From Candidatus Binatia bacterium (lineage in GTDB: Bacteria; Desulfobacterota; Binatia; HRBIN30), in the NCBI GenBank assembly GCA_026004215.1, contig BPIR01000002.1:857844-921843 (forward strand): a DNA stretch of 64,000 bases, read 5' to 3'. Each line of letters starts with the position of its first letter. Within the stretch, counting starts at the first letter, position 1. Position numbers and translations under genes: made by a program. Below are positions 33,860 to 43,189 of the stretch, piece after piece. Under the pieces are notes generated by a model that saw nothing but the letters and a program-made list of their open reading frames with translations, did not search any database and was not told where the DNA came from.

Positions 33860-35077
33860 ATGGACTTTTCCGTTCCGCAGGAGACCCAGGCGCTTTGTCG
33901 CGACCTAGAGCGCTTCATGGAGGATTACATCTACCCGCTGGAGCGCTCCCGTGAACGTTGGGTTTTGCAGGCCGGAGGACCAGCATACCCCCCAGCCATT
34001 CGAGCCTTGCAAGACAAGGCCAAAGAGCTCGGCTACTGGGCATTTCATTTGCCCAAGGAGGCCGGCGGCGCTGGCTTACCGTTCATGCAATACGTCTTCG
34101 TCAACGAGATTCTCGGCCGCAGCCCCCTGGCGCCGGTGGTGTGTGGCTCGCAAGCACCCGACTCTGGCAACGCCGAAATCTTGTGGCGGTTTGGCACCGA
34201 AGAGCAAAAGGAACGTTGGTTGCGCCCGCTCGTCGCTGGGGAGATTCGCAGTTGCTTTTCGATGACGGAGCCTGAGGTCGCCGGATCCGATCCACGCTTG
34301 TTGCGGACTACGGCGCTGCGCGACGGCGACGATTACGTGATCAACGGCCACAAGTGGTTCACGAGCGGAGCCCACGGCGCCGCTTTCGCGATCGTCATGG
34401 CGCTAACCAACCCCGAGCGAGAGAACCCCTACTTGCGCTACAGCATGATCATCGTCCCCACGGACACTCCCGGCTTTCGCATCGCTCGCGGCGTGCCGGT
34501 GCTCGGTGACGACGACAATCACCATGCGGAAATCTGGTACGAAAACTGTCGCGTTCCTGTGACGAACCGCCTCGGCGAAGAGGGCATGGGCTTCTTGATT
34601 GCCCAAGAGCGGCTCGGGCCGGGACGAATCCACCACTGCATGCGCTGGCTGGGAATGGCCCAGCGCGCCTTTGAAATGATGTGTCGCTATGCGAATCAAC
34701 GATATGCCTTCGGCAGCACGTTGGCCCGCAAAGCCAATATCCAAGACTGGATTGCCGAGGCCCGCGCCGACATCCAGGCAGCACGGCTCATGACCCTTCA
34801 CGCCGCCTGGAAGATCGATACCGAAGGGACCCATGCCGCGCGGGAGGAGATTTCGCTGATCAAGTTCTTCGGGGCTCGCATGTTGCACAGCGTCGTGGAC
34901 AAAGCCGTGCAAGTATTTGGGGCTGCGGGCGTGTGCGACGACTTGCCGCTTTCGCACTTTTACCGCCAGGCACGCTTGGCCCGTATTTACGACGGCCCGG
35001 ACGAAGTCCACAAAATGGTCGTCGCCCGGCGCATTTTGCAGGCATACTCCAACGAAACTGGCGAGCGCGAAGGGTGA
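33860..35077 (+). CDS. acyl-CoA dehydrogenase, ACAD10/ACAD11-like
   Basis: A 405-residue FAD enzyme introducing the 2,3-double bond into acyl-CoA. Seen: FAD/substrate segment CFSMTEPEVAGSDP and INGHKWFTSGAHGA. ERLGPGRIHHCMRWLGMAQRAFEMM, typical of the ACAD10/11 subgroup, lies in the middle. VFGAAGVCDDLPLSHFYR and RIYDGPDEVHKMVVARRIL close the protein; the acidic residue there is in the catalytic-base position of this branch. The ATG follows GAGACCGAGGCC. It lies 83 bp after the exchanger gene, likely a separate transcript. Substrate chain length cannot be told. Confidence 0.9.
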   Translation: MDFSVPQETQALCRDLERFMEDYIYPLERSRERWVLQAGGPAYPPAIRALQDKAKELGYWAFHLPKEAGGAGLPFMQYVFVNEILGRSPLAPVVCGSQAPDSGNAEILWRFGTEEQKERWLRPLVAGEIRSCFSMTEPEVAGSDPRLLRTTALRDGDDYVINGHKWFTSGAHGAAFAIVMALTNPERENPYLRYSMIIVPTDTPGFRIARGVPVLGDDDNHHAEIWYENCRVPVTNRLGEEGMGFLIAQERLGPGRIHHCMRWLGMAQRAFEMMCRYANQRYAFGSTLARKANIQDWIAEARADIQAARLMTLHAAWKIDTEGTHAAREEISLIKFFGARMLHSVVDKAVQVFGAAGVCDDLPLSHFYRQARLARIYDGPDEVHKMVVARRILQAYSNETGEREG

Positions 35078-35239
35078 TCCGAACTTCGCCCGGGCACGCG
35101 CTTTACGACCGTTACGAACCGGGGCCCGCCCGCTGGCGACCCGTACGGAGCCGAGGCGCGCACGCTGTTCACCGGCGCGCGTTGCGACGAGCGCGGCCAC
35201 GGTCCAGGCGGTTCTGCCTGGCGGAGCGCGCCACTCCGC

Positions 35240-35659
35240 TCAACGGCTTTGGGCCACCACGTGGTAACGCACTGTGCCTGGCGGGCGTTGCAGCCGAACG
35301 CGAAAGCCCGCAGAGGAATTGCCGTCCAACACGCTAGCGTCCACTTCTGCGGGGAGAGCGACAAGCTCATTTCCGGCTGCATCGAGAGCTTGCACGGTCA
35401 CGGTGAGGTTGCGCGCCCGCCCGCGCCCGCGGTTGACCACTGTCCCGGAAACCACTACCGTCCCGGGTTCCTCTTGGGGCTCCTCTCGAACATCGATAAT
35501 GGCGAGCTCGGGCCGTTCCGGCACGATGATCTCTTCTTCCACCAAAATTTTCGGCGTCGGCTCGGGCAGCCGAGCGGGTTCGGGGGGCTGTCGGGGAACA
35601 CACCCGTGCGCCCAGAGAAGAGCGCCCGTCAAAGCTGCCGTCCAAAAGCCCTTGGTCAC
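35240..35659 (-). CDS. putative lipoprotein with FxLYD-like domain
   Basis: A 139-residue protein with a signal sequence ending TGALLWAHGC (possible lipidated Cys20), a Pro/Glu-rich spacer (about residues 22-60) and a C-terminal beta domain. That domain, VVVSGTVVNRGRGRARNLTVTVQALD, AEVDASVLDGNSSAGFRV and PPGTVRYHVV, matches the FxLYD pattern (interaction domain of envelope proteins). The lipobox is weak, so simple secretion is possible. Function is unknown. It lies between the convergent acyl-CoA dehydrogenase and divergent bioB. Confidence 0.65.
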   Translation of the reverse strand: MTKGFWTAALTGALLWAHGCVPRQPPEPARLPEPTPKILVEEEIIVPERPELAIIDVREEPQEEPGTVVVSGTVVNRGRGRARNLTVTVQALDAAGNELVALPAEVDASVLDGNSSAGFRVRLQRPPGTVRYHVVAQSR

Positions 35660-35743
35660 CGGCGGGTCCTTAGCGTGACCTGGGGCCCACTTTTCAAGGG
35701 GTCCGTTGCCGCTCGTGCGGCTCGTTGATAGCTAAGCAGGACG

Positions 35744-36745
35744 ATGATTTTAGCGGAGCCCCCGACAACCCATAGCAAGTATGGCGAGATCGCCACTCAG
35801 GTGCTCGCCGGAAAAGAGGTGGACCGTGCCGCGGCTCGTTTAGTTTTGCGAGCCCCGGTAGAGGAGCTTGCCGACCTTTTGTGGGCAGCCTTTCGAGTGC
35901 GGGAATATTTCTTTGGGCGGCGAGTGAAATTGTGCCAGTTGCGCAACGCGCGCAGCGGCCTTTGTCCCGAAGATTGTCACTACTGCTCTCAGTCTGCTGT
36001 CTCGACGGCAGCAATCCCTCGTTACCGGCTCGAATCCGTCGCGGAACTCTTGAACGGTGCGCGGCGCGCGGTGGCAGCCGGAGCCACGCGGTATTGCATG
36101 GTCACGAGCGGTCGCGGTCCGAGCGAAGTAGATATTGCGCGCTTTTCCGAAGCCGCGCGTGCAATCAAACAGGAGTTCCCCCGACTGGAGCTGTGCGTGT
36201 CTCTCGGCCTGCTCGACCGCGAGCAGGCTCGCACCCTCAAAGAAGCAGGCATTGACTACGTCAACCACAATCTCAACACGAGCCGGCGTCATTACCCAGC
36301 CATTTGCAGCACTCACTCCTTCGACGACCGCATTGCTACGGTGCGGGCCGTGCAAGAGGCGGGATTACGAACGTGCTGCGGGGGCATCGTCGGTCTCGGC
36401 GAAAGCGAGGACGACTTGATCGACCTCGCGTTCGATTTGCGCGCGCTGCGAGTGGACTCTCTTCCGGTGAACTTTCTGCACCCAATCGAGGGGACACCGC
36501 TCGCGGGCCACAACGAACTCGACCCCGCCAAATGCTTGCGAGCACTGTGCCTCATGCGGTTCGTGCGCCCCGACGCGGAAATCCGCGTTGCCGGTGGCCG
36601 CGAATTGCACCTCGGATCCTGGCAAGCGCTGGCGCTTTACCCGGCAAACTCTCTGTTCGTGGACGGGTATTTGACCACACCGGGTGACGCCGCGGAGAAG
36701 GTGCAGCGCTTGGTGGCGAGCCTCGGCTTCGAAGTCGAGGCTTAA
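35744..36745 (+). CDS. bioB: biotin synthase
   Basis: A 333-residue radical SAM enzyme inserting sulfur into dethiobiotin, the last step of biotin synthesis. The radical SAM cluster cysteines lie in GLCPEDCHYCSQSA (CxxxCxxC). VNHNLNTSRRHYP and TCCGGIVGLGESEDDLIDL follow, and a NFLHPIEGTPL segment with RVAGGRELHLG closes the barrel. The [2Fe-2S] ligand residues expected in BioB (Cys in TCCGG and Arg in RVAGGRE) are present. No other bio genes are adjacent. The last four bases overlap the convergent oxidoreductase gene. No biotin operator was recognised upstream. Confidence 0.92.
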   Translation: MILAEPPTTHSKYGEIATQVLAGKEVDRAAARLVLRAPVEELADLLWAAFRVREYFFGRRVKLCQLRNARSGLCPEDCHYCSQSAVSTAAIPRYRLESVAELLNGARRAVAAGATRYCMVTSGRGPSEVDIARFSEAARAIKQEFPRLELCVSLGLLDREQARTLKEAGIDYVNHNLNTSRRHYPAICSTHSFDDRIATVRAVQEAGLRTCCGGIVGLGESEDDLIDLAFDLRALRVDSLPVNFLHPIEGTPLAGHNELDPAKCLRALCLMRFVRPDAEIRVAGGRELHLGSWQALALYPANSLFVDGYLTTPGDAAEKVQRLVASLGFEVEA

Positions 36746-37839
36746 GTCGGCTCAGAAAGCTTCTTCCACTGCACGTCGAAGGCCGAGCCATCCGCGAGCA
36801 CGGCTTCTGGCTCGAAGGCTTGCGCGGGGGCGAGCACGCCACGCCGGTCGTAGCTTTCAGAGAGCATGCGCAAGGCGCCCTGGGCTGCCAGCGCCGCAGT
36901 GACTCCGTAAGGATCCCGCCCGGTGATCGCGAGAGCTTCTCGGCGGGCTTGCCCGCCGCGCACGCCGCGAATTTCGATCAAAATCAAGAAGCGATCTTGT
37001 GCGCGCACGGCGGGAGACGGCCCCGAGGTACCGCTGCCCAGCCATCGCTCTCCGATGTACGAAAGAGGCGTTTTGGCCAGCAGGCGGGCCGCGGGCACGA
37101 CCCACGACGCCGCCACCGCAGCCCAGCGGGGCAGGGCTAAGTACGTGCGGACCGTCCGCGTACGAATATGGCGGGGTATCGTCAGAATTTCTGCGCTCGG
37201 GAAGCTCACTCCCTCCAATCTTCCCCAGTCTTCCGGCAAGTCGAAGGTTCGGCGGTACGAGCCCGGCGGGCGTGAAACGAGTCGGCCCTCCTCGTGGCCG
37301 TATGCCTCTGCGGCCAGCATGCGCAAGATGGAGCGCTTCGTCCCCTGACTGGCGTGAAAACGAGTGGCGTAAGCGATCTCGATGGACGCGACATCGCGGT
37401 ATCCGCGTGCCAAAATAGCGGCCCCGCAATCGGACAATGCGATTTCAAACGCGTGAGCGGGAACTACCGCAATTCCAGCCGCGCGCGCTTTCTCGTCTCG
37501 CTGCTGTACCGCACGGATGAACGGCTGTTCCCCTGTGGTGTCCAAGTAGTGCGCCCCGGCAGCGATGGCCGCATCCACGACCGGCTCTCCCAAATCCACA
37601 AAAGGTCCGGCACAGTTTACGATCACGCGGCTCCGTGCGGCCATGGCTGCGAGCGAGTCCGGCCGCGACACATCAGCCACGAAAGTGGCCAGGCCACCGT
37701 GTTCCCGCGCCAGGGCCGCAAGCTTCTGGGCATTGCGACCGGCCACCATGGGTCGTACACCCCGCGCAACCAGCTCTGGAACGACTAATCGTCCCGTGTA
37801 CCCTGTGGCCCCGAACACGGTGATTCCACGTGGCTCCAT
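36742..37839 (-). CDS. saccharopine dehydrogenase-like NADP-dependent oxidoreductase (trans-acting enoyl reductase type)
   Basis: A 365-residue protein. An N-terminal Rossmann fold shows ITVFGATGYTGRLVVPELV (GxxGxxG, residues 5-18) and RPMVAGRNAQKL. VIVNCAGPFVDLGEPVVDA and AGAHYLDTTGEQPF are the classic saccharopine-dehydrogenase/trans-acting enoyl reductase motifs. The C-terminal half lacks lysine-pathway features and shows RDPYGVTAALAAQGALRML. Members act in lipid or polyketide pathways, so a role in fatty-acid derivative metabolism is plausible. The start at MEPRGITVFG follows an upstream frame of 15 codons with no similarity. Its 3' end overlaps bioB by four bases. Confidence 0.8.
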   Translation of the reverse strand: MEPRGITVFGATGYTGRLVVPELVARGVRPMVAGRNAQKLAALAREHGGLATFVADVSRPDSLAAMAARSRVIVNCAGPFVDLGEPVVDAAIAAGAHYLDTTGEQPFIRAVQQRDEKARAAGIAVVPAHAFEIALSDCGAAILARGYRDVASIEIAYATRFHASQGTKRSILRMLAAEAYGHEEGRLVSRPPGSYRRTFDLPEDWGRLEGVSFPSAEILTIPRHIRTRTVRTYLALPRWAAVAASWVVPAARLLAKTPLSYIGERWLGSGTSGPSPAVRAQDRFLILIEIRGVRGGQARREALAITGRDPYGVTAALAAQGALRMLSESYDRRGVLAPAQAFEPEAVLADGSAFDVQWKKLSEPT

Positions 37840-37922
37840 GCGGTAGCGTTTCGTCCCATTGCGGAGCGCTGTCAAGGCAGCCATCGCTACCTCGATTGCA
37901 GTCCCTTTGATACGAAGACAGT

Positions 37923-38525
37923 ATGTTCATGGACCAGGATTGCACGCGGCTGCTTTGCGTACGGCACGGAGAGAGCGAGGGGAATCGCGAACGCCGCTTC
38001 TGCCTCACGCCCGACGTCCCCCTCACAGCATTGGGGCGCGAGCAAGCGTTGCAAGCGGCCGCACTCATCCGATCACGGTTTCGTCCTTCGCGGGTGATTT
38101 CGAGCCCGTACCGTCGGGCCTGGGAGACAGCGGAATTGATCGCCGCGACTCTCGAGTTGCCGCTGGTCGCTGACGCCGGCTTGCGCGAGCAAGACATCGG
38201 CAGGTTTGCCGGCCAACCCTACGAGGCTGTGCTTGCGGACGCAAGTTTTCAGGAACAAAATCCCTGGAGTTGGCGCCCTCCGGGTGGCGAGTCCCTCGAA
38301 GATGTCGCGGCGCGCGTCGTTCCGGCCGTCCAGCGCATCGCAGAGAACCATCGCTCGCAAGAACTGGTGCTGGTCACTCACGCGGGCGTCATCCGTGCCC
38401 TGTGTGCGGCAGCCTGCGGGGAATGGAATCGAATCCCGACAGCGCGCAACGGGCAGCTTATTGTCATTGATTACCACTGCGGACGCTTCGTGGTGCGGGA
38501 ACCAGGAGAGAGTGGTTTGCCGTAG
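37923..38525 (+). CDS. histidine phosphatase family protein (phosphoglycerate mutase-like)
   Basis: A 200-residue branch-1 histidine phosphatase. The phospho-accepting His is in LLCVRHGESEGN, the second Arg in ISSPYRRAWETAE, Glu in GLREQDIGRFAGQ and the second His in VLVTHAGVIRALC. That is the complete active site. The small size and the sequence around GLREQDIG.F.G fit phosphatases such as alpha-ribazole-phosphatase or general phosphatases; the substrate is undetermined. It is divergent from the saccharopine-dehydrogenase-like gene, with a short shared promoter region. An ATG two codons inside is an alternative start. Confidence 0.82.
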   Translation: MFMDQDCTRLLCVRHGESEGNRERRFCLTPDVPLTALGREQALQAAALIRSRFRPSRVISSPYRRAWETAELIAATLELPLVADAGLREQDIGRFAGQPYEAVLADASFQEQNPWSWRPPGGESLEDVAARVVPAVQRIAENHRSQELVLVTHAGVIRALCAAACGEWNRIPTARNGQLIVIDYHCGRFVVREPGESGLP

Positions 38526-38566
38526 CCACGCAACTGTGAAACAAGCCCCGTATCGGGAGGTGTACG

Positions 38567-39004
38567 ATGGGAGTGTGGCTCGACAACCCGGCCATGCGTT
38601 TGTTTGCAATCACGTATTTGCTGCTGGTTTTGAAGATGTTAGCCATTGGCTGGGCAACCAGTTACTACCGGCTGCGCAAGCGGGTGTTTGCCACCCCTGA
38701 AGACTACGCGCTGCAAGGTCTTTCCCCGCGAGAGGTTCGCGACGAGGACGTGGAACGTACTCGCCGTGCCCACCAAAACGATCTCGAAAATATCCTGCCA
38801 TTTTTTGCGGTCGGCTTCTTTTACGCCCTCACGCAGCCGCCTATTGGAGTCGCTCGAGTTTTCTTTGTCGGCTACCTGGCTGCTCGCGTCCTCCATTCGG
38901 TTTTTTACCTCGCCGCTCTGCAGCCCTGGCGAAGCTTGGCTTTTGCCCTGGGTCAAGCGATCATGATCGTGATGCTGCTCATCACTCTGGCTCGCATCTG
39001 GTGA
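38567..39004 (+). CDS. MAPEG family membrane protein
   Basis: A 145-residue protein with four transmembrane helices, belonging to the membrane-associated eicosanoid/glutathione metabolism group. The signature RTRRAHQNDLENILPFFAVGFFYAL (about residues 65-89) carries the glutathione-contacting Arg/Asn/Glu residues. The order helix 1 (LFAITYLLLVLKMLAIGWATSYY), loop, signature, helices 3-4 matches mPGES-1/MGST-like members. A strong GGGAGG ribosome-binding site precedes the ATG. It follows the phosphatase gene by 41 bp. Glutathione transferase or isomerase activity is possible. Confidence 0.9.
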   Translation: MGVWLDNPAMRLFAITYLLLVLKMLAIGWATSYYRLRKRVFATPEDYALQGLSPREVRDEDVERTRRAHQNDLENILPFFAVGFFYALTQPPIGVARVFFVGYLAARVLHSVFYLAALQPWRSLAFALGQAIMIVMLLITLARIW

Positions 39005-39107
39005 GCGAGCTCTGAGCCTTTGCGTACCCGACCCCTGGCGTCAGGCGGGATCGCGCGCCGGGGTCACTCCTGTCGGCGCTCGAGGCGTAGGCAACACCGG
39101 GTGGGGT

Positions 39108-40022
39108 TCACGGCTCGATCCGCTCCCAAGTTCCTGGCGGTAGCCAGCGAGCGCACAAGCCCGGCTGCACCAGACCCGCAAGAATGCGCAGGCTGTCCAC
39201 AATCCGCGGTCCCGGGCGGTTGAAATATGCGTTGCCGTCTACGACGTACACGCGCCCGTGTCGCACTGCCGGCAACGAAGGCCATTCCGCGTGGGAACGC
39301 AACCGCTCCACCTCGGCCATGGTGCGCTCCATCGTAAACCCGCAGGGCATGAGCACGACGACCTCCGGCCCGGCTTGGGCAATGCTGCTCCAGCTCGTGG
39401 AACGGCTCTCTTCGCCAGCACGACTCAGCACTGCCTGCCCGCCCGCACATTCGACGAGCGCAGGCATCCAGTTACCCGCCACCATCGGCGGGTCGAGCCA
39501 TTCTAGGCACAGTACCCGCGGACGATACCGTGCCCGCTGCACGGTTCGGGCGACGGCAGCAATTTCCGCACGCATTTTCCCGGCCAGTTCCTCGCCCTGG
39601 GATGCGCACCTTAACGCTCGGGCGATCCTTTGGATGTCCGCCAAGAGACTTTCCAGGTCGTGAGCGTGGAGACGTACGACAGTGACGGGAAAGCCCAGTC
39701 GTTGCACCAACTGCTCGACCGTGTGCGCCGGCAACGCACAGACTTCGCAGCGATCTTGCGCCAGCACGAGTTCCGGAGAAAGTGCGCGCAGCAGTTCCGC
39801 ATCGATGTCGTACAGCGGCTCCCCGGCAGCGACGGCCGCGCGCACTTGTTGGTCAATCTCATACGAGGCTCCAGCGGCTGCCACGCGCGGGTGAGTCACT
39901 ACAGGCAGCATTTTCGCTTCCGGGGGGAAATCGCATTCGTGCGAAACCCCCACCAGGCATGAGCCTCGGCCCAAGGCAAACACCGTCTCCGTTGCCCCAG
40001 GCACCAAAGACACAACCCGCAT
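39108..40022 (-). CDS. cobalamin-binding/periplasmic-binding-fold protein without signal peptide
   Basis: A 304-residue protein of the BtuF/helical-backbone metal receptor family. MRVVSLVPGATETVFALG starts the N-lobe, followed by GVSHECDFPPEA, LVLAQDRCEVCALP (ligand-loop cysteines), a long linking helix, PRVLCLEWLDPPMVAGNWM, EVVVLMPCGF and AYFNRPGPRIVDSLRILAG. No signal sequence or lipobox is present, so unlike BtuF it should be cytoplasmic; such forms are widespread but their role is unclear. The gene is followed upstream (10 bp) by a small zinc-ribbon gene on the same strand, which is likely co-transcribed. No ABC permease lies nearby. Confidence 0.8.
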   Translation of the reverse strand: MRVVSLVPGATETVFALGRGSCLVGVSHECDFPPEAKMLPVVTHPRVAAAGASYEIDQQVRAAVAAGEPLYDIDAELLRALSPELVLAQDRCEVCALPAHTVEQLVQRLGFPVTVVRLHAHDLESLLADIQRIARALRCASQGEELAGKMRAEIAAVARTVQRARYRPRVLCLEWLDPPMVAGNWMPALVECAGGQAVLSRAGEESRSTSWSSIAQAGPEVVVLMPCGFTMERTMAEVERLRSHAEWPSLPAVRHGRVYVVDGNAYFNRPGPRIVDSLRILAGLVQPGLCARWLPPGTWERIEP

Positions 40023-40031
40023 GACGCACCG

Positions 40032-40232
40032 TTACATGTAGCGCCGTCGTTCCGGCGGCTGGTCGGGCTCGAGCGTGTCGCCGCAGGTGGCGCCGCACCG
40101 CGTGCACACGTACTCGATCTTGTTCCCTTGCGGCAAAATCAGCAGCAGCCGCTTGCGAACGGGGACGGCCACGCGGCACTGGGGACAAAGCAGCAGGGAG
40201 GCTTCCAGGCGGTCGAAACTGTCACGAGCCAT
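40032..40232 (-). CDS. small zinc-ribbon protein
   Basis: A 66-residue protein with CPQC (about residues 16-19) and CTRC (about residues 43-46), forming a typical Cys4 zinc ribbon. A basic central stretch VPVRKRLLLILPQG lies between. It is preceded on its strand by a start at MARDSFDR; a further ATG lies four codons upstream. It overlaps nothing and sits 10 bp before the cobalamin-binding-type gene. No family name is certain. The divergent miaB start lies 71 bp away. Confidence 0.6.
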   Translation of the reverse strand: MARDSFDRLEASLLLCPQCRVAVPVRKRLLLILPQGNKIEYVCTRCGATCGDTLEPDQPPERRRYM

Positions 40233-40303
40233 GCACGTTCTCAAGTTGTTGGCAGTTTCCCTTACGGTTATATGCCGGGGCTACGAGCGTCAACGGATCC
40301 GCC

Positions 40304-41653
40304 ATGACTGCGATCGAACCCCACTCATACGAGGCTGCCAATCTGGTGCAGCGTGTGTACATCGAGACGTACGGTTGCCAGATGAACCTGGCAGATACGG
40401 AGCTGCTCCTCGGGCAATTCCGCCGCTCTGGTTACAAGTCCGTGTCCGATCCCGCCGAGGCAGATGTCATTTTGCTCAACACCTGCGCCATTCGCGAACA
40501 CGCCGAGGAACGAGTGGTCGGACGCCTCGGAGACTTGTACCGCTTCAAGGCACAGCGGCCGCACCTGCGGCTCGGCATCGTGGGTTGCATGGCCCAGCAC
40601 GTGCGCGATCGCCTTTTGGACCGTCTTCCGTTCGTGGATTTTGTAGTCGGCCCCGACGCGTATCGCCGCTTGCCCGAAGTGTTGAAGGAGGCTGGCCCTG
40701 ACCCTTATGTGGATGTGCGGCTCGATCGCACGGAAACTTACGCGGACTTGGCGCCGCAACGGGAAGCCGGGGTCCGCGCCTGGGTCACCATCATGCGCGG
40801 GTGCGACAAGTTTTGCACCTTTTGCGTCGTGCCTTACGTGCGCGGGCGAGAACGATCCGTCCCGGCGGCGTTGCTTCTGGAGCAAGTCCGGCAGCTCGCT
40901 CGAGAAGGCTTTCGCGAAGTGGTGTACTTGGGCCAAACAGTCAACGCGTATCGAGATGGCGAGGTTGACTTTGCCGGTTTGCTTCGAAAAACCAACGAAA
41001 TTCCCGAGCTTCTGCGCATTCGTTTTACCTCACCGCATCCTGCGGATATGACCGAGGCTGCCATCACGGCGATTGCAGAATGCGAGAAGGTCTGCCCGCA
41101 AGTGCATCTGCCGGTGCAATCGGGCTCCGACCGGGTGCTGCAACGCATGGCCCGAGGTTACACCGTCGAGCAGTTTTTACGGTTGGTGGAGACGCTCCGC
41201 CGCGCCCGGCCAGATTTGGCGTTGAGTACCGACATTATTGTCGGCTTTCCCGGCGAATCCAGGGAGGACTTCGAAGCCACTTTACAACTCATGCGCGAGG
41301 TCCGGTTCGACCAAGCCTTCATGTTCCAATACTCCGCGCGCAGCGGAACGAAAGCCGCGCGATGGCCGGAAACCGTGGCGCCCGAGGAAAAGCAGGAACG
41401 GCTCCGAGCCGTGATCGCGCTCCAAGAGTCCATTGCCTTCGAGCGAAACCAAGCATGGGTGGGGCGCACGGTGGAGGTGCTGGTCGAGGGTTCGGCACGG
41501 AAGCGCCCGGGTTGGCTCGCGGGCAAAACCCCTCAATTCAAGACGTGCGTTTTTCCGGAGCCCACGACGCCTAACTCGCTGCTCGGTACGTTGGTGCGCG
41601 TACACGTGAGCGAGGCGAACTCCCACACGCTCTTCGGAAACTTACTCGCTTGA
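40304..41653 (+). CDS. miaB: tRNA-2-methylthio-N6-dimethylallyladenosine synthase
   Basis: A 449-residue radical SAM methylthiotransferase modifying i6A37 in tRNAs that read codons starting with U. The N-terminal UPF0004 domain has its three Cys: YGCQMN, NTCAIREHA and VGCMAQ. The radical SAM cluster is RGCDKFCTFCVVPYVRGRE. The mid-domain includes VYLGQTVNAYRDG, and the C-terminal TRAM domain GRTVEVLVEGSARKR. The length is normal. The start is the first ATG after the shared upstream region. Its last 12 bp overlap the convergent histidine kinase gene. Confidence 0.95.
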   Translation: MTAIEPHSYEAANLVQRVYIETYGCQMNLADTELLLGQFRRSGYKSVSDPAEADVILLNTCAIREHAEERVVGRLGDLYRFKAQRPHLRLGIVGCMAQHVRDRLLDRLPFVDFVVGPDAYRRLPEVLKEAGPDPYVDVRLDRTETYADLAPQREAGVRAWVTIMRGCDKFCTFCVVPYVRGRERSVPAALLLEQVRQLAREGFREVVYLGQTVNAYRDGEVDFAGLLRKTNEIPELLRIRFTSPHPADMTEAAITAIAECEKVCPQVHLPVQSGSDRVLQRMARGYTVEQFLRLVETLRRARPDLALSTDIIVGFPGESREDFEATLQLMREVRFDQAFMFQYSARSGTKAARWPETVAPEEKQERLRAVIALQESIAFERNQAWVGRTVEVLVEGSARKRPGWLAGKTPQFKTCVFPEPTTPNSLLGTLVRVHVSEANSHTLFGNLLA

Positions 41654-42970
41654 CCCTTCTTCCCTTTGGCGGGGAACGCGCAAGGGGATCCGGACCTCGA
41701 AGGACGTGCCTCGGCCAACGGCACTTTGCACCTGGATCGCGCCGCCCATCGCCTCCACTAAACGACTGGACACGTACAGCCCCAAACCCACCCCCTGGGG
41801 AAAGTCCTCGGGTGCCGCTCTGCGGAACGGGTCGAAAATAAAAGGCTGCTTTTCCGGGGGAATGCCAATGCCGGTGTCGGATACCTCGAACACCAACTCA
41901 TCGAAGCCGGCGCGCACGCGGACGCGAACTTCCCCCGCAGGCGTAAACTTCAAGGCATTATCCACGAGGTTGCGAATCACCAGTTTGAGCTTCGTGCCGT
42001 CTACTGGGACCTTGGGCAGATCGGGCGACACGTCCCACCGCAGCCTCACGCCGGCAGGAACCGGGCGGAGCGCATACTCTTGCCGGAGCTCTTCCCACAG
42101 TTCGTCGAGTGGCTGGTTGGTGCCGCTCCTGACGGTTTCCTCGCGGCTCAAGTCCAAGGCAACTTGGATGGTCTCGAGTGCTTGGTGGGCAAGGGCCACT
42201 TGGCGGTCCGCCGCTTCACGGGCCTTCGGGAAGTCTGCCGGCGAGGAAAGGGCATCGCGCACAAGTTCGCCATAACCCAGCACCGCCCCTAGCAAGTTGC
42301 GCAATTCGTGGGACAGGATCGCCGCAAAGCGAGCGTTGGCCTCGGCCCGTTCCTGCGCCAACTGGGTTTCTTGAAACAGCCGGCGGCGCAAATGCTCCAT
42401 CCGCAAGCCAGCGATCACGCTGACGAGAGCCGCAAAGAAGGGTCCGGTAACCTGGTGCGCAAAATCGGCGCTCGGCCAAACGAAGCGTGCTCCCAACCAG
42501 CCCACTACCCAGTACAAGACGAGTGTGCCGGTAGCCGACGCAACCTGAGCTGCAGGGTGCCACGGCAGGAGCATGGCGCTGGCCAGCATCTTCACGGAGA
42601 TAAAGAGCGCTGTGCCGGATGTGGGCGTAGCTGGCGCCGCCAGGCCTGCAACAATGCCACCGGTGTATGCCGCGTCTGTGCCCAAAGCGACCAAATACGG
42701 CCAGCGGCGTGCCAGGCCGAGTCGTGCGGCTAACAGTGTCCCGGCCGGCGTAAGTACCAGCAGAACCACCCAGCCCCACGACGAGCGCACGCGGGGCCAG
42801 TCGAAGAAGAGTAAAAATACGACGAACAGCAGCGTGATCGCTAATAGAGCGAGTGCCACCCGCGGTATCTCGCTCCCGAGGAGTTCCCGCTGGTACGACC
42901 GGTAGGCCAGGTGATTCTTGCCTCTCCCAAAGCCTCCGCCCACACTGGCCCCGCCATGGACCTCTGTCAT
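41642..42970 (-). CDS. membrane-bound sensor histidine kinase
   Basis: A 442-residue kinase. An N-terminal membrane region (about residues 35-195) has five to six helices, including VALALLAITLLFVVFLLFF, and no large periplasmic loop. It is followed by the dimerisation domain with His in AAILSHELRNLLGAVLGYG. The ATPase domain has N-box VIRNLVDNALKFTPAG, G1 DTGIGIPPEKQ, F-box-like FDPFRRAAPEDF and G2 GVGLGLYVSSRL. No receiver or response-regulator gene is adjacent, so it is an orphan. The stimulus may be sensed within or near the membrane. Its 3' end overlaps miaB. The upstream intergenic region (42971-43189) shows no gene. Confidence 0.92.
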   Translation of the reverse strand: MTEVHGGASVGGGFGRGKNHLAYRSYQRELLGSEIPRVALALLAITLLFVVFLLFFDWPRVRSSWGWVVLLVLTPAGTLLAARLGLARRWPYLVALGTDAAYTGGIVAGLAAPATPTSGTALFISVKMLASAMLLPWHPAAQVASATGTLVLYWVVGWLGARFVWPSADFAHQVTGPFFAALVSVIAGLRMEHLRRRLFQETQLAQERAEANARFAAILSHELRNLLGAVLGYGELVRDALSSPADFPKAREAADRQVALAHQALETIQVALDLSREETVRSGTNQPLDELWEELRQEYALRPVPAGVRLRWDVSPDLPKVPVDGTKLKLVIRNLVDNALKFTPAGEVRVRVRAGFDELVFEVSDTGIGIPPEKQPFIFDPFRRAAPEDFPQGVGLGLYVSSRLVEAMGGAIQVQSAVGRGTSFEVRIPLRVPRQREEGSSE

Positions 42971-43189
42971 TAGCTCGCCTGCGCTGAAGCATTAAAACAA
43001 CCGCGTATTCTGCTCAAGATCGCACTTGTCCGGCTCCGAACCTCCTCCGGGGCTGCATCGAGGAGCCCTGTGGCAACCGGTGTGTGCGTTTTACCGCGGT
43101 AGCGCCAATTCCATCGGCCGGGAAGCCGCAAGGTTTCGTGCCAACATGGCCGCCTCCCCGCTGACGCGGCGGGAAGGAAACGCCGTCCC

